Assembly (NCBI RefSeq): GCF_023716925.1 | Contig: NZ_JAMQQG010000002.1 | Coordinates: 48,656 to 112,655, forward strand | Direction of reading: 5' to 3' | Length of the DNA: 64,000 nucleotides | Source: Frankia sp. R82 | Lineage (GTDB): Bacteria > Actinomycetota > Actinomycetes > Frankiales > Frankiaceae | Shown: positions 9,700 to 18,951 of the stretch, piece by piece | Numbering within the stretch: the first letter of the stretch is position 1 | How the letters are laid out: each line of letters starts with the position of its first letter | Position numbers and translations under genes: made by a program | The notes under the pieces: generated by a model | What the model saw: only the letters and a program-made list of their open reading frames with translations | Database searches by the model: none | What the model was told of the DNA's origin: nothing

Positions 9700-9876
9700 G
9701 TCACTTAATCAGTCTACTAGCCTCCCACGGCGCGCCCGATCTACCGTCTCCGGACGGCCTGCGGCATGGCAGCCATCGGGGATCCCCGCTTCTGCCCGCA
9801 CCTCTGCGGCCGGTGACAGCGATCCACCAATGCTCGACACGTCGGCAAGCAGCATCAGCCAGCAGACCGCGCTGCC

Positions 9877-9937
9877 GAGCGGCGAGCGGCGAGCGGCGAG
9901 CGGCGAGCGGCGAGCGGCGAGCGGCGAGCGGCGAGCG
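9877..9937. repeat. 7-bp tandem repeat (GAGCGGC)n
   Basis: Eight perfect copies of GAGCGGC at 9877-9932 and a partial ninth copy. It lies about 180 bp upstream of the STAND gene start. It is a simple-sequence tract prone to slippage; there are no spacers, so it is not a CRISPR array. Confidence 0.95.
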
Positions 9938-10816
9938 AGTTTGCGCAATGGTGTCCTGCTCTGCGGGGTAGTCGACTTTGATTTACCGACATCGGCGGAG
10001 GTGCTCTTCTGCGGTCTCGGTCTGGACATCATCCGGGTGGCCGACTGATCCCGTTAGCCCGAAGTCAGGCAGTGGGAGGCTCAGCGGAGTCCGCGCGGCC
10101 CACACTCGGCCTATCGGCGCATACAAGGGTGAGCGGGGCCGTGGCGGACACGGTGGCCGGTCAGGCGGTCGAAGAGGGGTGCCAGCCGTAGTGGCGTCCT
10201 CCCGTGACGACGAACCTGCCGCATCGACCCAGGATCTTCTCCACCGGGCGCGCGCCGAGGATGTTCTGCAGCAGAGTGTTCGACAGCCATTTCTCAGGAT
10301 CGGCGATGGAGTAGCAGACGGTGCTGGCCAGGCAGGCCGGACTCATAACCCGGCAGGCTTGCGTGCTGGTATCCGGGCGTATGGAGGTCTGCGCCACCGA
10401 AGGGCAGGTTCAGGGGATCGTCGCGTCGCCCGCTGGTGAGCGCTGCGTACAACGCCGTGAGTGGACCGTCGGCCGGGGAAGGCAGCGTCGAGCTCGTCGC
10501 GCCTGCCTGGGCCGAGGCGGTGAGCACGCTGCGGGCGTCGTCCGCGACGGTGACGGCCTGGTCCTTCTCGTGGCAGGGCACATGAACTCAGCGCCAGCGG
10601 TGAGGACTGGACCGTAGACCCTACTCGAAGGAGTGATCACCGCGCCCCGCATGGCACGGCCAGCAACTGTGCTGCGTCACCGAGCGAGAAGGCGTGCTCT
10701 TTTGACTGTCACCGTTCGTCAGCCCACGATGGCCAAGGATCGAGAGTGGGTTTGTGGCTCAGCTACCAGGCGCCTTCACGATCACCTCCGTAGCCGCTGG
10801 CTATCGGCGTGGCACA
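9938..10816. other. Gene-poor stretch, possibly with a decayed minus-strand gene
   Basis: No intact gene is convincing. On the minus strand, reading 10581-10300 and then shifting frame to 10397-10161 gives protein-like composition (for example SIADPEKWLSNTLLQNILG), which may be a frameshifted remnant. I cannot identify a family and no start with an SD supports it. Confidence 0.3.
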
Positions 10817-11560
10817 TCAGAGATCGGCCACGCGCGCCCGGCTCTCTTCGGCCTCGGTCGCCTTCTCGGCCAAGACGGCGCGTGCCCGCTCTATGAGGGC
10901 GAGATCGCCCGACTCCTCGATCAGCGCCATCAGGGCTCTGGACCGCCCCCAACCCTCACGCGACCGGATCATCGACTCGACCCGTTCCTTGCTCCGCGCG
11001 GACCTCCGCTCGGTCTCCGCGTCGAGCGCCACCCCGAGGCCTGCGAAAGACCCGAGGAGCATGAACGTGCTGAGCGTTGCCTTGTAGGCAAGTTCCTCGC
11101 CGGTCCGACGAGAGTAGATGAGGCCGGTCACCGGCCACTCGGAGCCGTACTCCCAGAAGATCAGCGCCACCGTCGCGGTCGGCTCCGTCAGGAAGGCGAT
11201 CTTCATCTTGTCAACAGCGCGCCGCATCCGGTCGTTCCGCGGCTCTTCGTCGAAGCCTTCCCCCCCGAACGCGACCGGCTTGAGTTCAATGTAGATGTCG
11301 TACCCGGACAACCGGAAGTCCGGAAGCCACTGGCCATCTGGCCCGGCAAAGCACGTCGGCTCGTACTCCCACTTGAGGCCCTGCCGGTCAAGCCAGCCAG
11401 CGAAGTCGGCCTCAAGCCGTGACCGCATCTGCGTGCCCGCATACATGGTGGGCCGTGCCTGCCCAGGGATCGGATCGACCACTGTCAGACCTCCTTCTGG
11501 AATAAGTGCGCCGAACAGGCGTGCACCAGCCTCGCTCAATCCCGCCGCCGTCACATGCAC
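10817..11560 (-). CDS. PD-(D/E)XK nuclease-fold protein, 247 aa
   Basis: Residues 46-96 carry the full nuclease-core pattern: RSRLE with Glu50, WEYEP, then LPDF (Pro80-Asp81) and IELK (Glu92, Lys94), i.e. E...PD...ExK. This is the metal-binding layout of TnsA-like or VRR-type endonucleases. A helical, Glu/Arg-rich C-terminal half follows, including a moderately hydrophobic segment near residue 165. The GTG start at 11560 has no clear SD. It lies between the STAND operon and another unusual gene, in a probable defence or mobile-element region. Its biological target is unknown. Confidence 0.75.
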   Translation of the reverse strand: MHVTAAGLSEAGARLFGALIPEGGLTVVDPIPGQARPTMYAGTQMRSRLEADFAGWLDRQGLKWEYEPTCFAGPDGQWLPDFRLSGYDIYIELKPVAFGGEGFDEEPRNDRMRRAVDKMKIAFLTEPTATVALIFWEYGSEWPVTGLIYSRRTGEELAYKATLSTFMLLGSFAGLGVALDAETERRSARSKERVESMIRSREGWGRSRALMALIEESGDLALIERARAVLAEKATEAEESRARVADL

Positions 11561-11729
11561 GGGACAGAAATTAGCGCGCTGGCGAAGAGCACGTGTCGCT
11601 TGTACACAGCCAGGATCTCACTCGACGGAGCTGCGCTCCAACTCGACCAAGCAGCCCACACACCGACATTCTACTGATCGGACCCGGCGCAGGACCTTCG
11701 CCGGCTGACTTCAGGCTGGTCAGCCGCGT

Positions 11730-12095
11730 ATGGCTGAACTTCTCGATCTCGGCCCGAGCAGGCCGCGGCCGGCGACGCTGCTGTTCGACCGCGAATCCGC
11801 CGCGTACGCATACTTCGCGCTGGGATATCTACTGACTGGCCGAGCGCGCCCCTCTCTGACGTGGGCGCGACCTCCGGCCGACGCTGGCGGGGTCTGGGGC
11901 AACGCAGTGGATGCGGTGGTCTTCCCGTCCACGCAGGACGGTTCGATCTGGACCAACCGGTCGGCCACGACATCTTCCTGGCAGCCGTGTGACCATTTCG
12001 ACCTTCGACAGGATCCAGGCCACGCGCGTGGGGTCGACCCGCACTGCACCGTCCGGCTGGCACTCGTCTGGTCGGTCGCGATCTGCGGCCTGTAG
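11730..12095 (+). CDS. Possible small protein, 121 aa
   Basis: The frame from an ATG at 11730 to TAG has mostly G/C third positions and a protein-like aromatic content (AAYAYFALGYLL, VWGNAVDAVVF). There is no SD, and I recognise no family. An opposing minus-strand frame is also open here. It could be a real orphan gene or a chance ORF. Confidence 0.35.
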   Translation: MAELLDLGPSRPRPATLLFDRESAAYAYFALGYLLTGRARPSLTWARPPADAGGVWGNAVDAVVFPSTQDGSIWTNRSATTSSWQPCDHFDLRQDPGHARGVDPHCTVRLALVWSVAICGL

Positions 12096-12124
12096 GCCAC
12101 TGCATTATCTGATACCGAATCCGA

Positions 12125-13192
12125 TCAGAATGACGGCAATATCTGGTCGGAGCCAGACACCCAGCGAACCGTTGAGTGCACAGCGTCGAATATGGCCACA
12201 CCCGAAACGTTAGTCGGCGCACAGCCAGCCAATGGATCAGGTTCTGATCTAATTCCCATGGCAATTATTTCAGAAGAGGGGAATTTCCAGCCCTCGCGTG
12301 TTGGCGTGCCGATTGTGACTAGAAGCATGTCTGCACCCTTCTTGTCATGGGAGTGCACAAGGCGTTGAAACTCCGATAGCAGGTCGGCCCGAGTAAGCGT
12401 CTGGTCATAGCTAACACCGAGTCGGAAACCGAACGCTTGCTCGAATGCTGTTAGCGATGGCGGTCGACGTATGGGCATCCAGCTTGCACGGACCAGCCCA
12501 TCTTCGCTCGTTTGGATGAGATCGGGAGTCGGCACGTACGAAGCGAGGAAGTCGGTGACCATTTTCGGCATATGGTCTGGCCGTATGCGAAGGGTTCGAC
12601 GCACTTCCTCGTCAAAGCCTACGTAGACAACGCACCCTCGATGCGCCCGAAGGCGGCTCGCTAATTGATCACTTCGTTCGAGCATCCAATCAGTAATTCG
12701 TTCGAAGTGGCACCACCGACTCTGGGCGTTCTCGTGTTTCGTGACACCCGGTAGGATTAGTTGCATGGTCTCGACGGAAAGATCTTCACCCTCAATCCGG
12801 GCAATAACGTCCGGCGTTTTGTTGGGGTCCATCCCGCACGAGAGATCCTTTGCATCAACACGTCCCGAGTAGTTAAGACGCAGGAAAGAAAGGACGTCGT
12901 GCAACTCCTGGTTCGCCTTACGATTTCGCGCAAGCTGTCTTCTATGTATTCTTTCCGGCATGTCAACCAGAATTTTTGCCACCGGGGATTTCTGCGTATC
13001 GGACCCTACGAACGCGTGCAGTTTGATCGCTCCAGACGGATCGCGTTTCAGTACCATCTGGGATATTGAAATATCTTCTTTCACGTTGAACTGAAATCCC
13101 ACCCATGGCCCCCACTTGAGGCTCCCCTCGTCGCCACTTTCCGGAAAAGTTCTCATTGGCATGTAGATCTGTCCTCGGCCTCTTCCGATCAT
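12125..13192 (-). CDS. Unknown protein with a degenerate nuclease-like core, about 355 aa
   Basis: The base composition is clearly lower in GC than the neighbours, with many A/T third positions, suggesting recent transfer. A central PDVIARIEGEDLSVETMQL segment resembles the PD...E core of nuclease-fold proteins in which the usual ExK is replaced. Elsewhere the protein is mixed alpha/beta with no signal peptide or membrane helix. The ATG at 13192 (MIGRGRG) is used here; an ATG at 13162, 9 nt after GAGGA, is a good alternative. Position beside an intact PD-(D/E)XK protein and a STAND operon fits a defence island. Family assignment is tentative. Confidence 0.6.
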   Translation of the reverse strand: MIGRGRGQIYMPMRTFPESGDEGSLKWGPWVGFQFNVKEDISISQMVLKRDPSGAIKLHAFVGSDTQKSPVAKILVDMPERIHRRQLARNRKANQELHDVLSFLRLNYSGRVDAKDLSCGMDPNKTPDVIARIEGEDLSVETMQLILPGVTKHENAQSRWCHFERITDWMLERSDQLASRLRAHRGCVVYVGFDEEVRRTLRIRPDHMPKMVTDFLASYVPTPDLIQTSEDGLVRASWMPIRRPPSLTAFEQAFGFRLGVSYDQTLTRADLLSEFQRLVHSHDKKGADMLLVTIGTPTREGWKFPSSEIIAMGIRSEPDPLAGCAPTNVSGVAIFDAVHSTVRWVSGSDQILPSF

Positions 13193-13724
13193 GCTGGGCT
13201 GTTCTCTCGTGGGGCCAGACCACCGTACGCGGCGGTACCGACACTTCCGACGCGAGCACAGGTCCCAAGGGCTAGCTCGACGAGTCGTCTGCGGAACCCC
13301 GCGGCCTCGTCCGAACGCAGACAACAAGCGAGCAGGATGTCCCGCACCAACATGTGTCCGACACCTCTGCCACGAGGCGCCGGGCAGTGTGGAGCCGATC
13401 GCGTTGACCAGACCACGGAAGAACGCCAGTCATCCGGCTCCGTCCTCGCTACTCACGACGTCCAGGCCCCCAGGTGTCCAAGCTCGCGAAACACCTGGAT
13501 TCCCAGGTCGAGGTGTTCCGCAGCCGGCCGTTGGACGGAGCAGCAGGCTCGCCGGCCTCCGCCTCCACACCTCCATGGTCTGGATCAAGAAGCTTGCACA
13601 ATCACCTTGGTCACAACCAATACGCGGCCTAGTCGCGGCAGCGATGCCCGTTCGAGCCGAGGGGCCCTGTCTCCTGAATGCAGTGCGCAGGCGGCAGGAC
13701 CCCTCGGTCGATTCGGAGCTGCGG
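13193..13724. other. 532-bp stretch without a clear gene
   Basis: Overlapping ORFs on both strands lack SD sequences and recognisable motifs. It lies between the low-GC gene and the stop of the replication-relaxation gene. Nothing else identified. Confidence 0.45.
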
Positions 13725-14759
13725 TCAAGCGGCGCGCTGCCGGGGCTCAGGATCCGTAGGTGGCATCGGCTGGGGCGGGTGGAGCCGTGCCGGGCGCCCG
13801 ATGTCGCTGTCGGCTGTGGAGCTGTCGGCCAGGGGCTTGGCGGTGGGGGGCCAGAGTCCGGCCAGCTGGCCCAGGCGCAGGCGACCGGTAGCGGGTTGCG
13901 TGAGGGGTAGCCAGCGGGTCAGGGTGGCGTCCAGATGCTGGTCGGGTTCGGCGAGGTCCGCGGCCGTCGTCGCGACCGGCACCCGCGCCGGGTCATCAAG
14001 GTTGCGCAGCGCCTCGGTTAGGACCTCGCGGAGGCGGGCTTCGCGGCGCAGGGTGGTGGTCCAGATCAGGACCGGCGTGTGGATGCGGGTCGACTTGGCG
14101 AGCCGGTCGTAAGCGTCGATCTTGGAGGTGACGCGGCGGAGCGCTTCGGTGCCGAAGTCCAGTTCGAGGAACCACTCAACCTCGGCGCGGTCCTGCACCC
14201 ACCGACCGTAGGCATCAGGTCGCACGATGTCCCCGAACGAGCGGGCGCAGCGTTCCTCCGACCACCAGGCCGCCAGCCGGCCTGTGGCCTCGCGCTGGCG
14301 GGCGTGGTGGATCAGCCGGGTGAACATGCCATTGACTGCGACTCGGTGGGCCAAGTGCAGGGAGTGGGCGATGCCCATGGCCCGGTCATGCTGGTAACCG
14401 ATCTTCTTCGGGTCCAAGCCGTCCTCGTGCGCGAGGACGGCGGCGCCGGCGACGTCGAGGACGTAGTGCATAGGCGACAGGCCACTGACGGCCAGGGGCT
14501 GGAACCGGTCGAGGACCCGCCAGCGGTACAGCTCCAACAGACGGATGTTCGCCGACCGGCGGGTGACCCAGCCGAGTTCGACGATCTGATGGGTGCTCAA
14601 CACCCGGTGCTCGTGGATCATGCGGGTGATCCACCGGTCCCGTGGGGTGAGGTGGCGGGCCAGCCACAGTTGGTGCTCACCACTGGACACGATGCGGGCG
14701 GTGGGCCGGGCGTAGGTGCGGCGGCCGAGATAGGTCTGCTGCGGAGGATTCGTGATCAT
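13725..14759 (-). CDS. Replication-relaxation family protein
   Basis: 344 aa from ATG at 14759. The N-terminal winged-helix-like region (LTPRDRWITRMIHEHRVLST, then a TRRSANIRLLELYRWRVLDRF stretch) and the later LELDFGTE and RVTSKIDAYDRLAKS segments match the actinobacterial replication-relaxation family found on plasmids and integrative elements. These proteins are thought to act in plasmid or ICE replication and transfer; the mechanism is poorly known. The last 50 residues are Pro-rich and low-complexity. It lies 177 bp downstream of a DUF2637-type gene, the usual partner. No relaxase, integrase or FtsK/TraB gene is nearby, so the element is probably incomplete. Confidence 0.85.
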   Translation of the reverse strand: MITNPPQQTYLGRRTYARPTARIVSSGEHQLWLARHLTPRDRWITRMIHEHRVLSTHQIVELGWVTRRSANIRLLELYRWRVLDRFQPLAVSGLSPMHYVLDVAGAAVLAHEDGLDPKKIGYQHDRAMGIAHSLHLAHRVAVNGMFTRLIHHARQREATGRLAAWWSEERCARSFGDIVRPDAYGRWVQDRAEVEWFLELDFGTEALRRVTSKIDAYDRLAKSTRIHTPVLIWTTTLRREARLREVLTEALRNLDDPARVPVATTAADLAEPDQHLDATLTRWLPLTQPATGRLRLGQLAGLWPPTAKPLADSSTADSDIGRPARLHPPQPMPPTDPEPRQRAA

Positions 14760-14936
14760 GCGGAGAGGTCTCCCCAAAGAGGGTCGTCAGGCAGGCAGAG
14801 GTCGACGAACAGGCAGGCTGGAATCGGCAGACGGCAGGCCAGGCCGGAGGCGAGCGGGCTGTCGCGTCCGCGCCGGGACACCGCGCCCGCCAGAACTCGG
14901 TGTGCACGCCGGTCCCGCCCGTCGGGGCGGGGACCC

Positions 14937-15907
14937 TCATCCGACGGCGGCCAGCGCATCTGTCTCGGCCGGCTCGGCCGGCCCAAGGTCAACCATGTCG
15001 ACGTGGCCCGGCACGACCACCGCGGGCAGCCCGTCCGCAGCCGCGTCATCGGCCTCCAGCACGATCGCGGCCGTGCTGACCTCGGATACATCGGCATTGG
15101 GGGCGTGTTCCTCCAGCACCCGGTGCGCCTCGGTGCGTAGTTGCGTGACCAGGGCCCGCGCCTTCTTCGAGCCGACTTTCAGCCGCTTGCGCAGCTCGTC
15201 CGAGGAGATCGGACGGCGGTGTTCCTCCCAGTAACGGGCGTCCTCACGCCGCGCCCGGTCCAACAGCGAACCATCGACCACCACGGTGTTCGCCTGGTCG
15301 GGAACGCGCTGCGCGGGAACCGCACCCACCTCGGCCCGCGGGCTCCCACCTTCCGTTGCCACAGGCACCGCAGCGGACGCCGCTGCCCTAGCAGTCTCTG
15401 GCGGCCGGGATGCGGGCTGAGAGATCGCGGCGTCCTGCGCTGCGGGATGGAAGGTGGTGGGGTGACGCATCGCGCGCAACAGCCCCGGGCCAACCTCGGA
15501 CCAGCCGATAAGCAGCGCCGGGCCGACCGCGTCGAACGCGGCCTTCCCATAGTCCCCCGCGATCACCGGCTCGGCGATGTTCAACGCCAGCGTCACCACG
15601 CTGGAGAACACCAGCAGCCGCCGCGCCGGACGCAGAAGCTCCGGCGGAGCGCCCTGAAGCGCCATCTGCCGCGTGCCCAGCAAAAGGCCCACCACGGACA
15701 AGTCGACCGCTGGAGCCACCAGCGGCGCAACCCAGACCGGCACTCCCAGACGCAACCCGAGCTGGAACACATTGCCGAACCCGAAGGCAACGTCAGCCCG
15801 ACGACCACAACCATGATCACCGTGACGAGGGTGACCGCCACGTCACTGCCTGCCGCTGGCTGTGCTCCTGCCGGAGCATCCATCACGGCGGCGCCATCCG
15901 CGGCCAT
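14937..15907 (-). pseudogene. DUF2637 (Spd-type) membrane protein, frameshifted
   Basis: An ATG at 15907 begins a protein whose first membrane helix (TLVTVIMVVVVGLT) fits DUF2637, but the frame then diverges near 15790. Dropping back one base restores the family sequence AFGFGNVFQLGLRLGVPVW and PAVDLSVVGLLLG, which stays open to 14937. One missing base therefore splits the gene. The rest carries further membrane helices and a C-terminal helix-turn-helix-like part (SSDELRKRLKVGSKKARALV). DUF2637 proteins accompany transfer and replication genes on actinobacterial plasmids and ICEs. A sequencing error in a G/C-rich context cannot be excluded. Confidence 0.75.
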
Positions 15908-16358
15908 CAGGCACCGCCCCCGGTCAGCGCCCGCGCCGCCGCCGGCCGGGATCCGTCACTGGGCGTGATAGGTGCAGGTATGCGGGCTGATACCACCAGG
16001 CTCGCTTTGGCCTGGTTCCGCGTGGATGCTGTACGAGCCTCCCCCGGGGTACACACAATGTAGTCAGATAAGCACGAATCGTACCGACCTGCAGGCAATT
16101 GGCCACACAGGACACTTCGAGAATTTTTCCTGTGACTTTTGGTCTATCTCAGGGTTCGTCTCTGCCGCCTACCTCGAACATGGAGCCCTCACTCGGTTGC
16201 GGGTTCGCATCCGGGTTCCCCAGCCTCCCGCGCGTCAAGGCCCCTCCGACAGGTACGGCGTTTCGCCGACTCTGGCATCCGACGGGGATGGCGTCACATC
16301 TTCGCCCACCCCGAGCTACGGCCACCGTTCTGCAACGCGAGACTCTTGCGCGACCCAA
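15908..16358. other. 451-bp stretch upstream of the DUF2637 gene
   Basis: A possible small minus-strand ORF (TTG at 16098, 63 codons) has a TGA that overlaps the DUF2637 ATG as TGATG at 15907-15909, suggesting coupling, but it has no SD and no recognisable family. Otherwise nothing identified. Confidence 0.3.
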
Positions 16359-16914
16359 TGATCACAATCCATCCGCTACTCGCGGTCCCCACCCTCGACG
16401 AGCTTCGACTGGCACGTCTGCCTACGGGCTGCCCCCAAGGCCTGTCGCGCCTCGGCGGATCGCCGGCTCCCAGCTCGCGCCTGTTGTCGTGCGCAGGTTC
16501 GGGCAGCCGCACGTGCTGCTCGTCGTCGGCTCGGCGCGCGCCCTCTGGCTGCCGCTGTATCCGCTCGCACCCCACGGCCCGACCGGGCCTGTGATCATCA
16601 TGGCTGCGGACACGGCCATGCTCACGTGCGCGGGCGCGTTCAACCCGGCGTTCGTGGCCTGCCGGACAGACGTCACCGCCGCCGTACGGCCCGCGTACGC
16701 ACCCGCCTGGGGGATCAGCGCCGAGACCCTGCACCCACTGTCAGTCCTCCTGGGCGGTGGGCTCGCCGCACCCACCGGCGTCGGAACCCACCCCCTATCG
16801 CAGCGCTCGCCTGCGCGGCCAGCGCCGCACTGCGGCCGTACCGGAGGCCGTCCCACGAAGCCTCATGGTGTGGCTGGCCCGGTACGCTCGAGGAAGACGG
16901 GGCAGAGCCTGGAC
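16359..16914 (+). pseudogene. Frameshifted orphan gene cut by the IS element
   Basis: An ATG at 16359 starts MITIHPLLAVPTLDELRLARL, then the coding signal passes to another plus frame near 16440. That frame reads RRIAGSQLAPVVVRRFGQP, LLVVGSARALWLPLYPLAP and ADTAMLTCAGAF before meeting the IS left end at 16915. The composition is protein-like in both halves. I do not know the family. The combination suggests a gene damaged by a frameshift and then by insertion. Confidence 0.35.
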
Positions 16915-16931
16915 GCAATGCCGTTGAATCA
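16915..16931 (+). repeat. Left terminal inverted repeat of the IS4-family remnant
   Basis: GCAATGCCGTTGAATCA, identical to the reverse complement of 17868-17884. Confidence 0.9.
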
Positions 16932-17026
16932 AGAAGTGGCACCCACAAGATCACGATCCGAAGTGGATCTTGCAGGTGCGTGGTGCCCCTGAAAGCGGCG
17001 CGTCATACCCGCGGTAGAACTCGGCG

Positions 17027-17850
17027 GTGACGGGCGCGAACAAGACCGGCGGGAACGGCGGAACGTCACCGGGCCGGTTGACGGATCATATTTCCCTCGG
17101 AGTGCTTACGAGCACGGTCCACCATGACCTGGTGGACGAGGTTCCGGCCGAGACGGGGCGCGTCGAGAACCGGACGCGGAAACCACCGGCCCGGGTGATG
17201 GTCTATTACATGCTGGCGATGTGACTGTTCTTCGATGACGACCACGAGGAGGTCATCGAAAACTTGTCGCCGGACTCCGGGCCTTCAGCTCGTGGGGGGC
17301 AGGAAGATCTCGACCGCGAGCGGTCCCACCCATTCCCGGAAAAGTCTCGGGAAGATCCGCCGCGGATGCTGTACGAGCGGGCCGCCACCACGATCGTGCA
17401 TTCCGTCATGACCGGGTCTTTCCTTGCTGGGCGACGACCGATGGCCGTCGACGGGTTCGGTCTCGATGTCCCCGACGAAGCCATGACCGTTCGGGTCGTC
17501 GAGTACGAGATCCTCGGCCCCGCCGACGTTCCCGCCCCTATCCTCGCCGCCGCCCGCCACGTACGATGACAGGAGAAAACCGGTATCGGCGAGGTGAAAA
17601 CAACGCTGCGCGGCCTCGGCGGGATACTCCGCTCAACGAGCCGGAGATGGTCCGCCAGGAGGCCTGGGCAATGCTGCTCACCCACTACGCGATCCGGAAA
17701 GTCATGACCGACGCCGCTGAAGAAGCCGATGCCAATGCCGAACGGCTCTCGTTCCCACGAGCCCTCCGTCGCCAGATCACCGGCCGGCGGATTGCTCCCC
17801 CGAGTGACACGCGAAAACCACTTCCCACCACACCGGACCGCCGGAAATAA
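17027..17850 (+). pseudogene. IS4-family transposase remnant
   Basis: The frame from 17027 gives the IS4 N-terminal domain (RLTDHISLGVLTSTV, DLVDEV, AETGRVE, PARVMVYYMLAM). It is stopped by a TGA at 17222, where a Cys codon is expected, then continues in the same frame with LFFDDDHEEV, an RMLYERAATTIVHSVM region and RPMAVDGFGLDVPDEA around the first catalytic Asp. After a jump to another frame the C-terminal part follows (EPEMVRQEAWAMLLTHYAIRKVM). Most of the central catalytic region, including the DDE Glu segment, is missing. It is therefore a nonsense-mutated, internally deleted transposase. Confidence 0.85.
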
Positions 17851-17867
17851 AATTTTCGCGAGTAGCC

Positions 17868-17884
17868 TGATTCAACGGCATTGC
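17868..17884 (-). repeat. Right terminal inverted repeat of the IS4-family remnant
   Basis: Reverse complement reads GCAATGCCGTTGAATCA, a perfect match to 16915-16931. Confidence 0.9.
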
Positions 17885-18102
17885 CTCAAGAAGACAGACA
17901 TACGACTTGCCCTGAGCGGAGACCGCGGGGATATGTTCACGGACTTCCGGTAGTCCAGTCTCTGGTTGGCATGTGCGACTTGTGCGCCGGAGTTTCGCAA
18001 CCGCCTATGCGACTGTCTTCGCCAGGGCGGGCGGAGGGACCGCAGTAATCGGCGTCGCCGCCGACGCCCGACCTGCGTCGAGCGTCGGCGGGCCGGTCCG
18101 GA

Positions 18103-18951
18103 TCAGGCGTAGCTGTGGATGGTCACGTTGCTCAGCGTGGCATCGCCGCCCTGCGCGGCCGCCTTGCAGACGTTCACCTGCACCACCCTGGTCTGGCCGT
18201 CGACGACGTTGAAGCAGTAGATGGATGCCTTTGCGCCACCGCCTCGGACAGTGACGTTGATCCCGCGGCGCGTCGACGAGGTGCCGTCTGCACTGTGGGT
18301 GACCACGTCGACATCCTGCAGGTTCCAACCCCCGCCGGCACCGTTACCGTCACAGTCGTCCTGTTGCTTGGCGGGATTGGAGTTGACGTTGTCGCACAGG
18401 GCGCCGGCCCCGCCGGTCTGCGGCAGCGCGACGGCGAGGCTGCCGATCACGCGGCTGCTGGTGGTTCCGTCGCTCCGGTGACTGACCAGGGTGACGTGGT
18501 CGAGCAGGGGTTGCCCACCCCGCCCGGTCGCCGAGCACTCGTTGATCTGGCCGTTGCCGGGCGACGCCACGAGCCGGTGCTGGGCGCACGTGTCGGCCGC
18601 GGTCGTCGCACTGCCGTTGCCGACCACTCTGGCCAGGGCGGCGTCGTCGCCGCCACCGCCGGCGCGCGGCAGGAAGATCTCGGCGTCGCGCAGGGCCACG
18701 TCACCGCCGGCAGCATTCGCCGTGCACCGGCTGCGCTGAAGCGTGATGTGCCGCTGGACGGCCAGAGTCTGCGCCTCTGCGATGTTGCCGCAGACGACGG
18801 CGCTGGTCGCCGCACCGCCGACTATGTTGATGTCGGCATCCGCGGCCGAGCTGGGTACCGCTGTCGCTCCGACGACAGCGACGCTCAACAGCGGGACCAG
18901 TACAGCGGCGGCCAACACCGCACGCAGCCGGGCGAGCGCACTAGCGCCCAT
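18103..18951 (-). CDS. Secreted protein with four paired-Cys repeats, 282 aa
   Basis: ATG at 18951 follows AGAGGA by 6 nt. A signal peptide (two Arg, then a hydrophobic run and a PSSAADA cleavage region) covers about residues 1-39. The mature part contains four repeats of about 50 residues, each with an upstream Gly-rich strand, two Cys 13-21 residues apart, then GG and a beta-like stretch of the type L.dV.iv. Cys positions are 54/76, 122/139, 186/200 and 246/262; there are no others. Such pairing suggests four disulphide-closed modules in an exported protein. The same repeat occurs twice in the neighbouring 163-aa protein. I know no named family for it. Confidence 0.8.
   Translation of the reverse strand: MGASALARLRAVLAAAVLVPLLSVAVVGATAVPSSAADADINIVGGAATSAVVCGNIAEAQTLAVQRHITLQRSRCTANAAGGDVALRDAEIFLPRAGGGGDDAALARVVGNGSATTAADTCAQHRLVASPGNGQINECSATGRGGQPLLDHVTLVSHRSDGTTSSRVIGSLAVALPQTGGAGALCDNVNSNPAKQQDDCDGNGAGGGWNLQDVDVVTHSADGTSSTRRGINVTVRGGGAKASIYCFNVVDGQTRVVQVNVCKAAAQGGDATLSNVTIHSYA

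Larger units (their letters stand above)
16915..17884 (+). mobile_element. Degraded IS4-family insertion sequence, about 970 bp
   Basis: Perfect 17-bp terminal inverted repeats GCAATGCCGTTGAATCA lie at 16915-16931 and, reversed, at 17868-17884. Between them lies a broken IS4-type transposase. Full-length relatives are typically near 1.4 kb, so an internal deletion is likely. No clear target-site duplication is visible. It is probably immobile unless helped in trans. Confidence 0.85.

Noticed and set aside
9877..9937. Heptamer tract considered as a CRISPR or iteron origin
   Set aside because: The unit is only 7 bp with no spacers, and no replication gene or AT-rich region is adjacent.
9635..10048. 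137-codon plus-strand frame containing the heptamer tract
   Set aside because: It starts antisense inside the STAND gene and most of its middle is the translated simple repeat.
13725..16358. A complete integrative conjugative element
   Set aside because: No integrase, FtsK/TraB-type transfer gene, excisionase or flanking att repeat was seen, and the DUF2637 gene is frameshifted.
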